From Sphingomonas faeni (GTDB lineage Bacteria > Pseudomonadota > Alphaproteobacteria > Sphingomonadales > Sphingomonadaceae), in contig NZ_JALPNF010000002.1 in assembly GCF_023195535.1 (NCBI RefSeq), forward strand, positions 186,001 to 250,000: DNA of 64,000 nucleotides. The letters run 5' to 3'. A program made the position numbers and the translations under genes. The notes beneath the pieces were generated by a model that made no database searches, was not told where the DNA came from, and saw only the letters and a list, made by a program, of their open reading frames with translations. Below are positions 8,468 to 17,290 of this stretch, one piece after another; positions within the stretch are counted from its first letter, which is position 1; the number at the start of each line of letters is the position of its first letter.

Positions 8468-8842
8468 ATGCACACCATAACGACCGATCTTGCGACGGGT
8501 ATCATCGAGGTCGACGCGTCAGGCTTCTGGACGATCGCGCATGTCGAGGAATTCCTGCGCGACCTGGAGCGCGAGGGACGGCGCGTGCTGGCGACCGGCA
8601 AGCGTCATATGCTGCTCTGCAATTTTTCGAAGTCCGCGATCCAGCCGCAGGAGGTGGTTGCGATGCTGCAACGCGTCGCCGTGTCGATGCCGCTAAAGTC
8701 GCGCAAGGTCGCACTGTATACCGACGGCAAGCTCGCGCGGTTGCAGGTCAAGCGGATCGCGTCGGTGCGCGACGACATGGCGGTGTTCGACGACCGGGCG
8801 ACGGCGCTGGCGTGGATGCTGGAAGACGGGCCCAACGGATAG
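8468..8842 (+). CDS. STAS/SpoIIAA-like hypothetical protein
   Basis: 124 residues from the ATG at 8468, chosen because GGAG lies five to six bases upstream. The alternation of predicted strands and helices (TGIIEVDASGFWTIAHVEEFLRDL...HMLLCNFSKSAIQ...RKVALYTDGKLARLQVKRI...FDDRATALAWM) resembles the SpoIIAA/STAS-like fold found as single-domain proteins in sphingomonads. No catalytic residues are evident. It follows the TetR gene by 96 bases with its own ribosome site. Function unknown. Confidence 0.65.
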   Translation: MHTITTDLATGIIEVDASGFWTIAHVEEFLRDLEREGRRVLATGKRHMLLCNFSKSAIQPQEVVAMLQRVAVSMPLKSRKVALYTDGKLARLQVKRIASVRDDMAVFDDRATALAWMLEDGPNG

Positions 8843-8907
8843 CTCGAGTAAGCAGTAACCCCTCAATCATCCTGCGGCCGCACAGGGAGCGCCCCCCCCC
8901 GCCCACG

Positions 8908-8991
8908 CCGTCATCCTGACGAAAGTCAGGACCCAGAGTTACAGACGCCGTCCCCTACGATCCTGGGTCCTGACTTTCGTCAGGATGACGG
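8908..8991. repeat. Palindromic intergenic repeat, family B, copy 1
   Basis: Left arm carries CATCCTGACGAAAGTCAGGA followed by CCCAG; right arm carries CTGGG then TCCTGACTTTCGTCAGGATG. The arms are reverse complements, giving two small hairpins inside a large one. A related copy ends the acyl-CoA ligase gene at 14916-15000. Lies between the convergent SpoIIAA-like and MFS genes. Confidence 0.85.
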
Positions 8992-9004
8992 ACGGAGCGG
9001 GCGC

Positions 9005-10315
9005 CTATCTGGCCAAATCTTCGTCCCGCTTCAGCAGAACCCCCGCGCGCCAGTAATGGAACAGCGCCCACGGCGTCATCAGCACGATGATCACCAGTGC
9101 ATAGCGCAGCGAATCCTCGCCGAATCCCGGCTTCAGCAGATCGCTCAGCCACCCCACCAGCGTCGGCCCCAGCCCTAGCCCGACCAGGTTGATCACCAGC
9201 AGCGTGATCGCCGCCCACATCGCGCGGATCTGCAACGGCGCGAGATGCTGGATCAGCGCGAAGCTCGGCCCAAGATACGAATTGGCGAAGATCAGCGAGA
9301 CGAAATAGCTGCCGATCGCGATCGCCGGCGCATCGATCAGGTAGAAGGCCAGCGCGAACGGCAGCGACAGCCCCTTCATCCCCAGCACGACCCAAGCCTG
9401 GACATGCAGGCCGTGGCGCTTCGCCAGCACGTCTGCGATCTTGCCGCCCGCAAGCGCCGAGACCGCACCGAACAACGCCCCCGGCAACGCGACATAACGC
9501 GAGATATCGAGCATCGACACGCCCAGCGAGCGCTGCATATAGCTCGGCCCCCAGCCGGTAAGCGCGTAGCCGATCATCGACGTGAGCGTGACACCGACGA
9601 CCAGATGCCGCGCCGGGGCACTCGCCCACATCGACGCGAAGCCTTGCGCGACGCTCGGCATCGGCTTCACCTCGGTCGCGCGGGCGGCATCGGACAGGCC
9701 GCGGCGCGGCTCGACCATGAACAGGCGGACGAGGACCGCGAGCGCGATCCCCGGTAGGCCGACCGTCATCATCGCGATCCGCCAGCCGTAAGAGTGCGCG
9801 ACGACTCCGCCGATCAGCGTGCCGAAGCCTGCGCCGAGTACCACGCCGAGCGAATATACCGCCATCGCGCTCGCGCGCTTCTCGGGCGGATACAGGTCGG
9901 CGATGATCGAATGGCTGGGCGGGCTCGACCCCGCCTCGCCGATGCCGACGCCGATCCGGAACAGCATCAGCTGCGTGAAATTCTGCGCGAGCCCGCACAG
10001 CGCGGTCATCGCGCTCCAGATCGTCAGGCTGGCGGCGATGATGTTGCGGCGGCTGGTCCGATCCGCGAGTCGCGCGACCGGGATTCCCAGCGTCGCATAG
10101 AAGATCGCGAACACGAGCCCCGACAGCAGCCCGAGCTGCGTATCGGTCAGCAACAGGTCCGCCTTGATCCGCTCCAGCAGGATCGCGAGGATCTGGCGAT
10201 CCATGTAACTGAAGAAATAGGTGAAGGTAAGCAGCGCGAGCGTCAGGCCCCGTCGCTTCATCGCCAAGGCATCGGCGATCTCGGGATGGGACTGATACGC
10301 GACGGCCATCGGCAA
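9005..10315 (-). CDS. MFS transporter (spinster-like)
   Basis: 436 residues, about twelve hydrophobic segments. The N-terminal half has YFFSYMDRQILAILLERIK, LADRTSRRNII (the MFS loop 2-3 signature) and RIGVGIGEAGSSPPSHSIIADLYPPEKR, a signature of the spinster-like group frequently annotated in sphingomonad catabolic clusters. Inner-membrane uptake or efflux of an organic compound is predicted; the substrate cannot be read. The neighbouring glutathione transferases, SDR and acyl-CoA ligase suggest import of a lipid-like or aromatic growth substrate. Confidence 0.85.
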   Translation of the reverse strand: MPMAVAYQSHPEIADALAMKRRGLTLALLTFTYFFSYMDRQILAILLERIKADLLLTDTQLGLLSGLVFAIFYATLGIPVARLADRTSRRNIIAASLTIWSAMTALCGLAQNFTQLMLFRIGVGIGEAGSSPPSHSIIADLYPPEKRASAMAVYSLGVVLGAGFGTLIGGVVAHSYGWRIAMMTVGLPGIALAVLVRLFMVEPRRGLSDAARATEVKPMPSVAQGFASMWASAPARHLVVGVTLTSMIGYALTGWGPSYMQRSLGVSMLDISRYVALPGALFGAVSALAGGKIADVLAKRHGLHVQAWVVLGMKGLSLPFALAFYLIDAPAIAIGSYFVSLIFANSYLGPSFALIQHLAPLQIRAMWAAITLLVINLVGLGLGPTLVGWLSDLLKPGFGEDSLRYALVIIVLMTPWALFHYWRAGVLLKRDEDLAR

Positions 10316-10759
10316 TACCTCGAAGTCGAAACAGACCTTACGCTAGGGCATGGGGAGCGTACCAGACAAGCTAAAGCTGCAATCCCCGCACATCTGCGAC
10401 GAGCCGAGTGCATGACGATGCCGGGCGGAATTGTCGCGACGAAGTAAGGTCTTGCGAGTTTCGGGATATAATCGGTGGTTCGCGAGAAGGACGGCGGAAG
10501 ATGCGTCCTCATTCGGGTCGCTCTTCCGCCTTATCCCCTCTCCAACGTCGTGGCCGGGCTCGTCTCCGCATCGTCGATGGAGCGAAGCGTCCGGGCAATC
10601 TGAATACCGGGTATGCGGCCCCCTCGCATAGATTCGCGGCGTTGCAAAGCGACTTTTGCCCGCCGCCGCATTCTTGGCAAAATCCGACAGCCGTGTCGCG
10701 CTTGCTGCACGCGCTGGCCTGCACCATCAGCGGGACGACACACTCGACGGAGTGCCCCG
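10316..10759. other. Gene-free stretch of 444 bases
   Basis: No convincing gene is seen in either strand between the divergent MFS and glutathione transferase genes. A 9-bp perfect stem GGCGGAAGA/TCTTCCGCC (10493-10501 and 10522-10530, 20-base loop) is the only notable structure. The stretch presumably holds the promoters of the two flanking genes. Confidence 0.5.
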
Positions 10760-11455
10760 ATGATCGACCTGTTTTACTGGCCCACCCCCAACGGCCACAA
10801 GATCACGCTGTTGCTCGAGGAAACGGGGCTCGAGTATACGATCAAGCCGGCAAACATCGGTGCGGGCGAACAATTCGCGCCCGATTTCCTGAAGATCGCG
10901 CCGAACAACCGGATGCCGGCGATCGTCGATCACGCACCCGCCGATGGCGGCGAACCCATCGCGATCTTCGAATCGGGTGCGATCCTTCTGTATCTGGCGG
11001 AGAAGACTGGGCGGTTCGGCGGCGGCGACCTGCGCGGGCGGACTGCGGTGAACCAGTGGCTGATGCGGCAGATGGGGGGGCTGGGGCCGATGCTCGGGCA
11101 GAATCATCACTTCAATCGGTATGCCCCGGAGAAGATTCCGTACGCGATCGATCGCTACGTGAAGGAGACCAACCGACTGTACGGCGTGCTCGACCGCCAG
11201 CTCGAAGGGCGCGACTTCATCTCGGGCGAGTATTCGATCGCCGACATGGCGGCGTACCCGTGGATCGTGCCGTACGAAGCACAGGGCCAGCGGCTGGAGG
11301 ATTTCCCGAATTTGAAGCGCTGGTTCGAATCGATCGCGGCGCGGCCGGCGACGATCGCGGCGTATGAGAAGGGCAAGGCGGTGCATGACATCAGCGTCCC
11401 GATGACCGACGAGGCGAAGAAGACGCTGTTCGGGCAGACTGCTGCTGCTCGGTAG
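10760..11455 (+). CDS. Glutathione S-transferase family protein (YghU/Ure2p-like)
   Basis: 231 residues from the ATG at 10760, preceded by GGAG at a good distance. The thioredoxin-like N-domain begins IDLFYWPTPNGHKITLLLEE, carries the cis-Pro segment NNRMPAIVD and the glutathione-binding ESGAILLYLAEK. The all-helical C-domain follows, with the N-cap motif SIADMAAYPW. The TPNG start and NHHFNRYAPEK segment resemble the nu-class disulfide-bond oxidoreductases. It may conjugate or reduce a xenobiotic or peroxide. Stands alone on the plus strand and is followed by two repeats. Confidence 0.85.
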   Translation: MIDLFYWPTPNGHKITLLLEETGLEYTIKPANIGAGEQFAPDFLKIAPNNRMPAIVDHAPADGGEPIAIFESGAILLYLAEKTGRFGGGDLRGRTAVNQWLMRQMGGLGPMLGQNHHFNRYAPEKIPYAIDRYVKETNRLYGVLDRQLEGRDFISGEYSIADMAAYPWIVPYEAQGQRLEDFPNLKRWFESIAARPATIAAYEKGKAVHDISVPMTDEAKKTLFGQTAAAR

Positions 11456-11512
11456 GGAGCTCCCTACTGCTCGGCAATCGTCTGGACTACCGCCACGTCC
11501 AGATGATGACAC

Positions 11513-11614
11513 CACCCCGGCGAAGGCCGGGGCCCAATTGGAGGACGTCACTGAGCAGCGGAAGCGCATAATTGCTAAAGCCACGCCAATTGGGCCCCGG
11601 CCTTCGCCGGGGTG
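11513..11614. repeat. Palindromic repeat, family D, 29-bp perfect arms
   Basis: The arms at 11513-11541 and 11586-11614 are perfect reverse complements, each containing the short palindrome CCCCGGCGAAGGCCGGGG and ending CCCAATTGG. A 44-base spacer separates them. Same architecture as the other REP-like pairs in the window. Part of a 404-base gene-free stretch (11456-11859). Confidence 0.85.
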
Positions 11615-11684
11615 GGAGCTTGGCGGTAGGAACCGCTCGATACTCGACTAGCCTCTCGTTCACCCAGATTAGTCTGACGTAACG

Positions 11685-11809
11685 ATCCTCCCCCGCCAGG
11701 GGGAGGTGGCTGGCTCTTGCCAGACGGAGGGGGCGGAAAGGAGCGGCTCCTGTTCCGTGTCCTCCCCCTCCGTCGCCTACGGCGCCACCTCCCCCTGGCG
11801 GGGGAGGAT
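11685..11809. repeat. Palindromic repeat, family C, copy 1
   Basis: 26-bp perfect inverted arms at 11685-11710 and 11784-11809, each containing CCTCCCCCGCCAGGGGGAGG or its complement, with an internal GACGGAGGGGG/CCCCCTCCGTC pair. Copies of this family also occur at 28429-28555 and 30217-30339. Fills most of the rest of the gap between the glutathione transferase and the convergent SDR gene. Confidence 0.85.
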
Positions 11810-11859
11810 TGAAGTTGTTGCGCTTCCCACGGTCATTCAGATCTTCCAGCTCGCACCCC

Positions 11860-12657
11860 TCACCCGTCCCGACCCGGCCTCCGAGACAGGGCGACGTCGA
11901 GATGCCCGCCGCCATCCAGCAGCAACACCTCGCCCGTCATCGCCCGGCTCATCGGATCGAGCAGCATCTCGATCGGCCCCGCGACGTCGTCGGGCCCGGT
12001 CGCAAAACCCATCGGCACCGACGACGCGACCTTGGCGTTGAGTTTCGCGAACCCCTCCTCGCCCAGCTTCTTCTCGTACCAGCCGGTCGCGACATACCCC
12101 GGCGCGACGGCGTTGACCCGGATTTCCGGCGCGAGGACACGCGCGAGGCTCTTCGTCATCGTCACCAGCGCGCCCTTCGATGCGGCATAGGCGACCGACG
12201 ATCCCATGCCGAACACGCCCGCGACGCTCGCGACGTTGACGACCGCGCCCATCGGGCTCGCGCGCAACGCCGGGGCGCAGGCGCGGACCATCTGGAACGG
12301 AGCGATCGCGTTGAGCCGGTAGATGTCGAGGAAGTCCTCGGCGTCGAGCGCATCGAGATCCTCGTGCGCGGCGAACTTCGTGCGGCCGGCATTGTTGACC
12401 AGGAAGTCGATCCGCCCGAACGCGTCGGTGGCAGCCTTGGCCAGCGCTCGGCAGGCAGCGTCGCCGACGATGTCCGCCTGCACCGCGATCGCGCCCTGCC
12501 CGACTTCGACCGCCAGTGCCTCGGCCTCGTCGCGGCTGGTCGCGTAGTTGATGACGCACGACACGCCACGCGCCGCCAGCCGCCGCACGACCGCCGCGCC
12601 GATCCCGGTGCCGCCGCCCGTCACTACCGCGACGGCGCCTCGCAAGGCATCGCTCAT
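11860..12657 (-). CDS. SDR family oxidoreductase (FabG-like)
   Basis: 265 residues. TGGGTGIG is at residues 13-20, NNAG at 88-91, and Tyr157-x3-Lys161 in AYAASKGALV. The C-terminal LLLDGGGH is the usual SDR end. The ATG at 12657 overlaps the stop of the upstream glutathione transferase gene as ATGA; the longer reading frame to 12981 is only the shadow of that gene. Probable 3-oxoacyl or hydroxy-substrate reductase in the pathway with the acyl-CoA ligase; substrate unknown. Confidence 0.85.
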   Translation of the reverse strand: MSDALRGAVAVVTGGGTGIGAAVVRRLAARGVSCVINYATSRDEAEALAVEVGQGAIAVQADIVGDAACRALAKAATDAFGRIDFLVNNAGRTKFAAHEDLDALDAEDFLDIYRLNAIAPFQMVRACAPALRASPMGAVVNVASVAGVFGMGSSVAYAASKGALVTMTKSLARVLAPEIRVNAVAPGYVATGWYEKKLGEEGFAKLNAKVASSVPMGFATGPDDVAGPIEMLLDPMSRAMTGEVLLLDGGGHLDVALSRRPGRDG

Positions 12658-13268
12658 GCCTGCGCACTCGGACGAGCCGACGCACGGGCATGCCAATCCT
12701 TCAGGTGCGTCAGTTCGTCGGGTACCGCGATGCCGACGAACTTCGCGAAGTCGATCGTCGTCAGCAGGACGATGTCGGCGATCGTATAGCGCTCGCCATC
12801 GAGCCAGTCGCGACCATCGAGCGCATGATCGAACTCCGTCATCGCCGCCAGCACGCGCGGGCGCTGGCTCTCGCCGAACTCGGTATATTGCGGCTGGACG
12901 ATCCGCGCGGTCCAGGGATGCGTGTGCAGCCAGACCATCGACAGCGGCGTCATCAGGCGGAGTTCGATCCGCCGCGTCCACATATCGATCTCGGCGATGT
13001 TGTGCGCGCCGTGGCCGAACAGCGGCGGTTCGGGGTGCAGCACCTCGAAATAGCGGCAGATCGCGACGCTTTCGGTCAGCACGCGGCCATCGTCGAACGC
13101 CAGCGCGGGCGTCTGGCCGAGCGCATTGACCGACAGGAACGACGCCGACTTGTGCTCGGCCTTGGGGATCGAGATCTGCGCCATCGGCACCCGGACGTGC
13201 TTTTCGGCGAGGAAAATGCGGACGCGACGCGGGTTGGGCGCTGGCAGCGCGCTATCGTAGAACAGCAA
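12654..13268 (-). CDS. Glutathione S-transferase family protein
   Basis: 204 residues from a TTG at 13268, which has GAGGAGAG about seven bases upstream and gives the normal family start (LLFYDS..PAPNPRRVRIFLAEK). An ATG at 13313 would add fifteen residues without a good ribosome site. The segment LGQTPAL and glutathione-binding DGRVLTESVAICRYFE are present, and the C-domain has the N-cap box TIADI. Cytosolic enzyme probably for conjugation or isomerisation in the local catabolic pathway. Divergent from the acyl-CoA ligase with 75 bases between starts. Confidence 0.8.
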   Translation of the reverse strand: MLFYDSALPAPNPRRVRIFLAEKHVRVPMAQISIPKAEHKSASFLSVNALGQTPALAFDDGRVLTESVAICRYFEVLHPEPPLFGHGAHNIAEIDMWTRRIELRLMTPLSMVWLHTHPWTARIVQPQYTEFGESQRPRVLAAMTEFDHALDGRDWLDGERYTIADIVLLTTIDFAKFVGIAVPDELTHLKDWHARASARPSAQA

Positions 13269-13343
13269 ATCCGTCTCTCCTCGATTCCGGTTTTCGAATA
13301 TACCGTATGGCATTGCCGGACGGGTTCGCCTAGCGATGCGCGG

Positions 13344-14927
13344 ATGACGACTGCCGCAGACATGCTCGCCACGGGCTTCGCCACGCTGCCCGATCTGATC
13401 CACGCGCATGCGCTCGAACGGGGGGATCGCACCGCGGTTGCCGATTCTCAGGGTAGCATAGACTATCGGACGCTCGATTCGACGATGGACCGGGTCGCGG
13501 CGGCGTTGCAGCGCGACGGGGTGGCGCGGGGAAGCGCGGTGGCGATCGTGGCGGCGCCGACGACGGACTATGCGGCCGCTTTCCTTGGCGCGGTACGCGC
13601 AGGGTGTGTCACGACGCCGATCGCGCCGTCCGCTACGCCGGCGGCGATCGCGGCGATGATCGCCGATAGTGGCGCGCCGGTCGTGTTCCTCGACGCGGAG
13701 AATGCGCAGGCGCTGGAGGGACAGCAACTGACGGCCCGCCCGATCTTGTTCCCCCGCGAAGGCGGGAGCCTAGACTGGGCCCCCGCCTTCGCGGGGGAAC
13801 AAGCTTACTCGGACTGGCTCGCTCCAGAAGGCTCAAGACCGGCCGCCGTTGCGATCGCCCCCGAAGACCCGTTCAACATTATCTATTCTTCCGGCACCAC
13901 CGGAACGCCGAAGGGCATCGTCCAGAGTCACGCGATGCGCTGGGCGCATATCGCGCGCAACACCGCCGCCGGGTTCGACACCGCGGTGACGATGATCGCT
14001 ACCCCGCTCTATTCGAATACTACCCTCGTAAGCTTCTTGCCGACGCTCGGCTGGGGCGGCACCGTCGTGCTGATGAAGAAGTTCGAGGCGCGTGCGTATC
14101 TCGAACTCGCCGAGCGGTACCGCGCGACGCACACGATGCTGGTCCCGGTCCAGTATCAGCGGATCATGGCGCTGCCCGATTTCGACGACTTCGACCTGTC
14201 GGCCTTCCGCTTCAAGACCAGCACCAGCGCGCCCTTCTCCGCCGCGCTAAAGGCCGACGTGGTCGCGCGTTGGCCGGGATTGCTAGTCGAATTCTACGGC
14301 ATGACCGAGGGCGGCGCGAGTTGCGCGCTGAACGCGACCGCCAACCCGACCAAGCTCCACACCGTCGGCCCGCCAATGCCGGGCCATGAGATCCGCCTGA
14401 TCGACGACGACGGCAACGAGGTCGCGCCGGGCGAGATGGGCGAAGTCGTCGGTCGCAGCCCCGCGATGATGAACGGCTATCACGGCCGCTCCGAAGCGAC
14501 GCGCGATGCCGAATGGCATGACACGGACGGCAACCGCTACATCCGCCACGGCGACGTCGGGCGGTTCGACGAGGACGGGTTCCTCACGCTGATGGACCGG
14601 AAGAAGGACCTGATCATCTCGGGCGGGTTCAACATCTATCCGTCCGATCTGGAGACGGTGCTGGCGCAGCATCCGGCAGTGGCGGACTGCGCGGTGATCG
14701 GAATGCCGTCGGAGGCCTGGGGCGAGACTCCGGTCGGCTTCTACGTCCCGCGCGATGGTGCAAGCGAGGATGCGCCTTCGATCCTGGCGTGGGCGAACGC
14801 GCAGCTCGGCAAAACGCAGCGGCTGTCGGCGCTCCACGTCACGGACGAACTGCCACGCAGCGCGATCGGCAAAGTGCTCAAGCGCGAACTCCGCGATCAA
14901 TTAGCGGCCTCCCTTCCGTCATCCTGA
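13344..14927 (+). CDS. AMP-dependent acyl-CoA synthetase/ligase with in-frame repeat insertion
   Basis: 527 residues. The ATP-loop YSSGTTGTPKG lies at about residues 181-192, then EFYGMTEGG (A5), YIRHGDVGRFDEDGFLTLMDRKKD (A7/A8 hinge region) and the catalytic-lysine end PRSAIGKVLKREL. It activates a carboxylic acid to acyl-AMP and acyl-CoA in the cytoplasm. Odd point: residues about 134-153 are coded by a perfect palindromic repeat (13745-13803) that keeps the frame open. The stop TGA lies in the next repeat (family B), so the last residues LPSS are also repeat-derived. Start ATG at 13344 by alignment. Confidence 0.88.
   Translation: MTTAADMLATGFATLPDLIHAHALERGDRTAVADSQGSIDYRTLDSTMDRVAAALQRDGVARGSAVAIVAAPTTDYAAAFLGAVRAGCVTTPIAPSATPAAIAAMIADSGAPVVFLDAENAQALEGQQLTARPILFPREGGSLDWAPAFAGEQAYSDWLAPEGSRPAAVAIAPEDPFNIIYSSGTTGTPKGIVQSHAMRWAHIARNTAAGFDTAVTMIATPLYSNTTLVSFLPTLGWGGTVVLMKKFEARAYLELAERYRATHTMLVPVQYQRIMALPDFDDFDLSAFRFKTSTSAPFSAALKADVVARWPGLLVEFYGMTEGGASCALNATANPTKLHTVGPPMPGHEIRLIDDDGNEVAPGEMGEVVGRSPAMMNGYHGRSEATRDAEWHDTDGNRYIRHGDVGRFDEDGFLTLMDRKKDLIISGGFNIYPSDLETVLAQHPAVADCAVIGMPSEAWGETPVGFYVPRDGASEDAPSILAWANAQLGKTQRLSALHVTDELPRSAIGKVLKRELRDQLAASLPSS
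13745..13803. repeat. Palindromic repeat inserted within the acyl-CoA ligase gene
   Basis: Left arm 13745-13770 and right arm 13778-13803 are reverse complements over 25 of 26 bases, with a 7-base loop. The core is TTCCCCCGCGAAGGCGGG. It is translated in frame as roughly LFPREGGSLDWAPAFAGEQ in the N-terminal domain of the ligase. No other copy of this exact element is seen in the window, though it has the same plan as families A-D. Confidence 0.88.
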
Positions 14928-15000
14928 CGAAAGTCAGGATCCAGAGCCACGAATGCTCCGGCGCGCGGCTTTGGATCCTGGGTCGAGCCCAGGATGACGA
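14916..15000. repeat. Palindromic intergenic repeat, family B, copy 2
   Basis: Begins CCGTCATCCTGACGAAAGTC and ends with the hairpin CCTGGGTCGAGCCCAGG then ATGACG. It supplies the stop codon (TGA in CATCCTGACG) of the acyl-CoA ligase and ends 19 bases before the thioesterase start, so it lies within a two-gene transcription unit. Confidence 0.8.
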
Positions 15001-15018
15001 AGGATGAAAGGATCAGAA

Positions 15019-15795
15019 ATGACCAGTCTCAAACAGGCGATCGACGCGCTGGAGCCGACCGAGGGCGGCTGGCGCGGCACCGTGCCGGAGAACTGGCTGC
15101 AAGGCCGCACGGCGTATGGTGGCTTCTCCGCCGCGCTCGCGCTCCACGCCGCGCAGAAGTCCGACACCGACCTGCCGCCCCTGCGGTCCGCGCAGGTGTC
15201 GTTCATCGGGCCGCTGTCGGGTGACATCACGATCCGGGCGAGCCGGTTGCGGCGCGGTCGCAACGCGGCATTCGTCCAGGCGGATGTCGAGAGCGCGGCC
15301 GGGCTGGGTCTGCGTGCGACCTTCGTCTTCATGGGCGTGGTGGAGTCGCGCGTCGATCATCAGACCGGCGGGGCGCCCGACTTCCCGATGCCGACCGCCG
15401 ACACGCAGACCTTCCGCGGCCACAGCGCGGTGGCGTTCTCGCGCAATTTCGACCTGCTCGACCGCCGCGACGACAGTGTCGGCCCCGCCGAGTGGCTGCG
15501 CTGGGCAAGGCTGGTCGAACGTGACGGGCTCGATCCGATGGTCGAACTGGTCGCGCTCGCCGATTGCCTGCCCCCCGCTGCGCTGAAGCTTCTCGGCGGC
15601 CCCGCCCCGCTCAGTTCGATGACATGGCTGCTCAACATCCTCGGGCCGCAGCCGGTGACGCGCGACGGCTGGTGGCTGCTCCGCGCGACCACCGATTACA
15701 CGCGGGACGGCAGCTCCAGCCAGCAGATGGCGATCTGGAATGCCGACGGCACGCCGGTCGCCGAACAGATGCAGAGCGTCGCGATCTTCGCCTGA
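15019..15795 (+). CDS. Acyl-CoA thioesterase family protein (TesB-like)
   Basis: 258 residues from the ATG at 15019, with AAGGAT upstream. The double hot-dog pattern is visible: an N-terminal half with WLQGRTAYGGFSAALALHAAQ and a strand-rich core (SAQVSFIGPLSGDITIRASRLRRGRNAAFVQADVE), then a C-terminal half ending QMAIWNADGTPVAEQMQSVAIFA. Cleaves acyl-CoA to free acid and CoA, or holds such a substrate. It follows the acyl-CoA ligase in the same direction, so it may balance the acyl-CoA pool of that pathway. Confidence 0.8.
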   Translation: MTSLKQAIDALEPTEGGWRGTVPENWLQGRTAYGGFSAALALHAAQKSDTDLPPLRSAQVSFIGPLSGDITIRASRLRRGRNAAFVQADVESAAGLGLRATFVFMGVVESRVDHQTGGAPDFPMPTADTQTFRGHSAVAFSRNFDLLDRRDDSVGPAEWLRWARLVERDGLDPMVELVALADCLPPAALKLLGGPAPLSSMTWLLNILGPQPVTRDGWWLLRATTDYTRDGSSSQQMAIWNADGTPVAEQMQSVAIFA

Positions 15796-15928
15796 CGCTG
15801 GCGGAGGGGGCGTGCGCGCCCGACATATCTTGCGACACATTGGCAGCCCGGCGGCAAAACGCTGCGACAACCGGGGTTTAGACCGGCGTCATTCAGTGGG
15901 AATTCGTCCCACACAGCCGGAGTCCGAC

Positions 15929-16477
15929 ATGCGCAAGACCGTCCTTACCCTGATGCTCGCTGCCAGCGCGATCACGTCCGCTGCCAGCGCGCAGACCGCA
16001 CCCGCCCCTAGCCCCGCTACGCCCCGTCCGCCGATGCGGCAGGATGCGAACCGCGACGGCGTCATCACGCGCGCCGAGGCGATCGCGCAGGCCGACGCCC
16101 GGTTCGCGCAGATGGATACCGACCGCGACGGCCGCGTCAGTGCCGGCGAGATGCGCGCCTATCGCACCGCGATGCACGACCGGATAGTGGCGAACGGTCG
16201 CGACGTGCCCGTGCCCCCGCCGGGCGGTCGCAAGCATGACGGCATGGGTCGCGGGATGGACCCGAACCGCGACGGCAGCGTGACGCGCGAGGAGTTCGAG
16301 GCACGCGCGCTCAAGCGGTTCGATCGGATGGACGCCAACCACGACGGCACGATCGACGCGACCGAGCGCGCCAATGCCACCGAGATGCGCCGCGTCGACC
16401 GGCGCGAACGCCGCGAGGGCGTCACGCCACCAGTGCCCGCGCCCGCCCCCGTCCCCGCCCCCGCCCCTGCTCGATAA
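15929..16477 (+). CDS. Secreted EF-hand calcium-binding protein
   Basis: 182 residues. A signal peptide (KTVLTLMLAASAITSAASA, cleavage after AQTA) is followed by a Pro/Ala linker and four EF-hand loops: DANRDGVITRAE, DTDRDGRVSAGE, DPNRDGSVTREE and DANHDGTIDATE. The protein ends in a Pro-Ala repeat tail. Periplasmic calcium binding is predicted. It lies 51 bases upstream of a two-component system in the same direction, and EF-hand proteins beside such pairs are frequent in sphingomonads, so co-regulation is possible but unproven. Confidence 0.8.
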   Translation: MRKTVLTLMLAASAITSAASAQTAPAPSPATPRPPMRQDANRDGVITRAEAIAQADARFAQMDTDRDGRVSAGEMRAYRTAMHDRIVANGRDVPVPPPGGRKHDGMGRGMDPNRDGSVTREEFEARALKRFDRMDANHDGTIDATERANATEMRRVDRRERREGVTPPVPAPAPVPAPAPAR

Positions 16478-16528
16478 TCCGGAAAGGGGGGAGGCACCGC
16501 GTCCCGGTGCTTCCCCTGGACAGCCGCC

Positions 16529-17266
16529 ATGCTAGACACTGCCCCGATGGGAGATATGCCGCATCTGCTGCTCGTCGACGACGAGCGCTCGATCCGCGAG
16601 CCGTTGGCCGCGTACCTCACCAAACAGGGGTTTCGCGTCACGCAGGCGGGCGATGCGGAAAGCGCGCGGACGCGGCTGACCGCCTATGCGATCGACCTCG
16701 TCATCCTCGACATCATGATGCCGGGCGAGGATGGGCTGTCGCTGTGCCGCCACATCGCCGCGACCAGCGACGTGCCGGTGATCCTGCTGACCGCGCGGAC
16801 CGAGGAGACCGACCGGATCATCGGGCTGGAGATGGGCGCCGACGATTACGTGGTGAAGCCGTTTTCGCCCCGCGAACTCGCGACCCGCGTGAAGGTCATC
16901 CTGCGGCGGGCGACCGCGGGCGGTGCGCGGCAGCATGCGCCCGAGGCGAATGCGTATGCCTTTGCCGGCTGGGTACTGAAATCGGGCGAGCGTGCGCTGG
17001 TCGACCGCGAGGGCGTGTCGGTGCCGCTGTCGACCGGCGAATATAATCTGTTGCTCGCACTCGTCACGCGGCCGCGCCAGGTGCTCACCCGCGATCAACT
17101 GCTCGACCTGACGCAGGGGCGCGAGGCGGCCGCGTTCGACCGCGCGATCGACAACCAAGTCAGCCGCCTGCGCCGCAAGATCGAGGCGGATGCGAAGTCG
17201 CCCGAGCTGATCAAGACGGTATGGGGCGGCGGCTACACGCTCGCCGCCGAAGTGACCCGGCTGTGA
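16529..17266 (+). CDS. OmpR-family response regulator
   Basis: 245 residues from the ATG at 16529; an internal ATG at 16547 is the other candidate. The receiver domain has the acidic pair in VDDERS, the phospho-acceptor Asp in LVILDIMMPGEDG, the switch Thr in LLTAR and the Lys in DYVVKPF. The C-terminal winged helix has STGEYNLLLALV and RAIDNQVSRLRRKIE, followed by TVWGGGYTLA. A DNA-binding transcription regulator, phosphorylated by the kinase gene 24 bases downstream. Confidence 0.9.
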   Translation: MLDTAPMGDMPHLLLVDDERSIREPLAAYLTKQGFRVTQAGDAESARTRLTAYAIDLVILDIMMPGEDGLSLCRHIAATSDVPVILLTARTEETDRIIGLEMGADDYVVKPFSPRELATRVKVILRRATAGGARQHAPEANAYAFAGWVLKSGERALVDREGVSVPLSTGEYNLLLALVTRPRQVLTRDQLLDLTQGREAAAFDRAIDNQVSRLRRKIEADAKSPELIKTVWGGGYTLAAEVTRL

Positions 17267-17290
17267 TGCGCCGCCCGTGATCCGGCAACC

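Noticed and set aside
13745..13803. CRISPR-like repeat or array
   Set aside because: A single palindrome with no regular spacers; no array of repeats with spacers is seen anywhere in the window.
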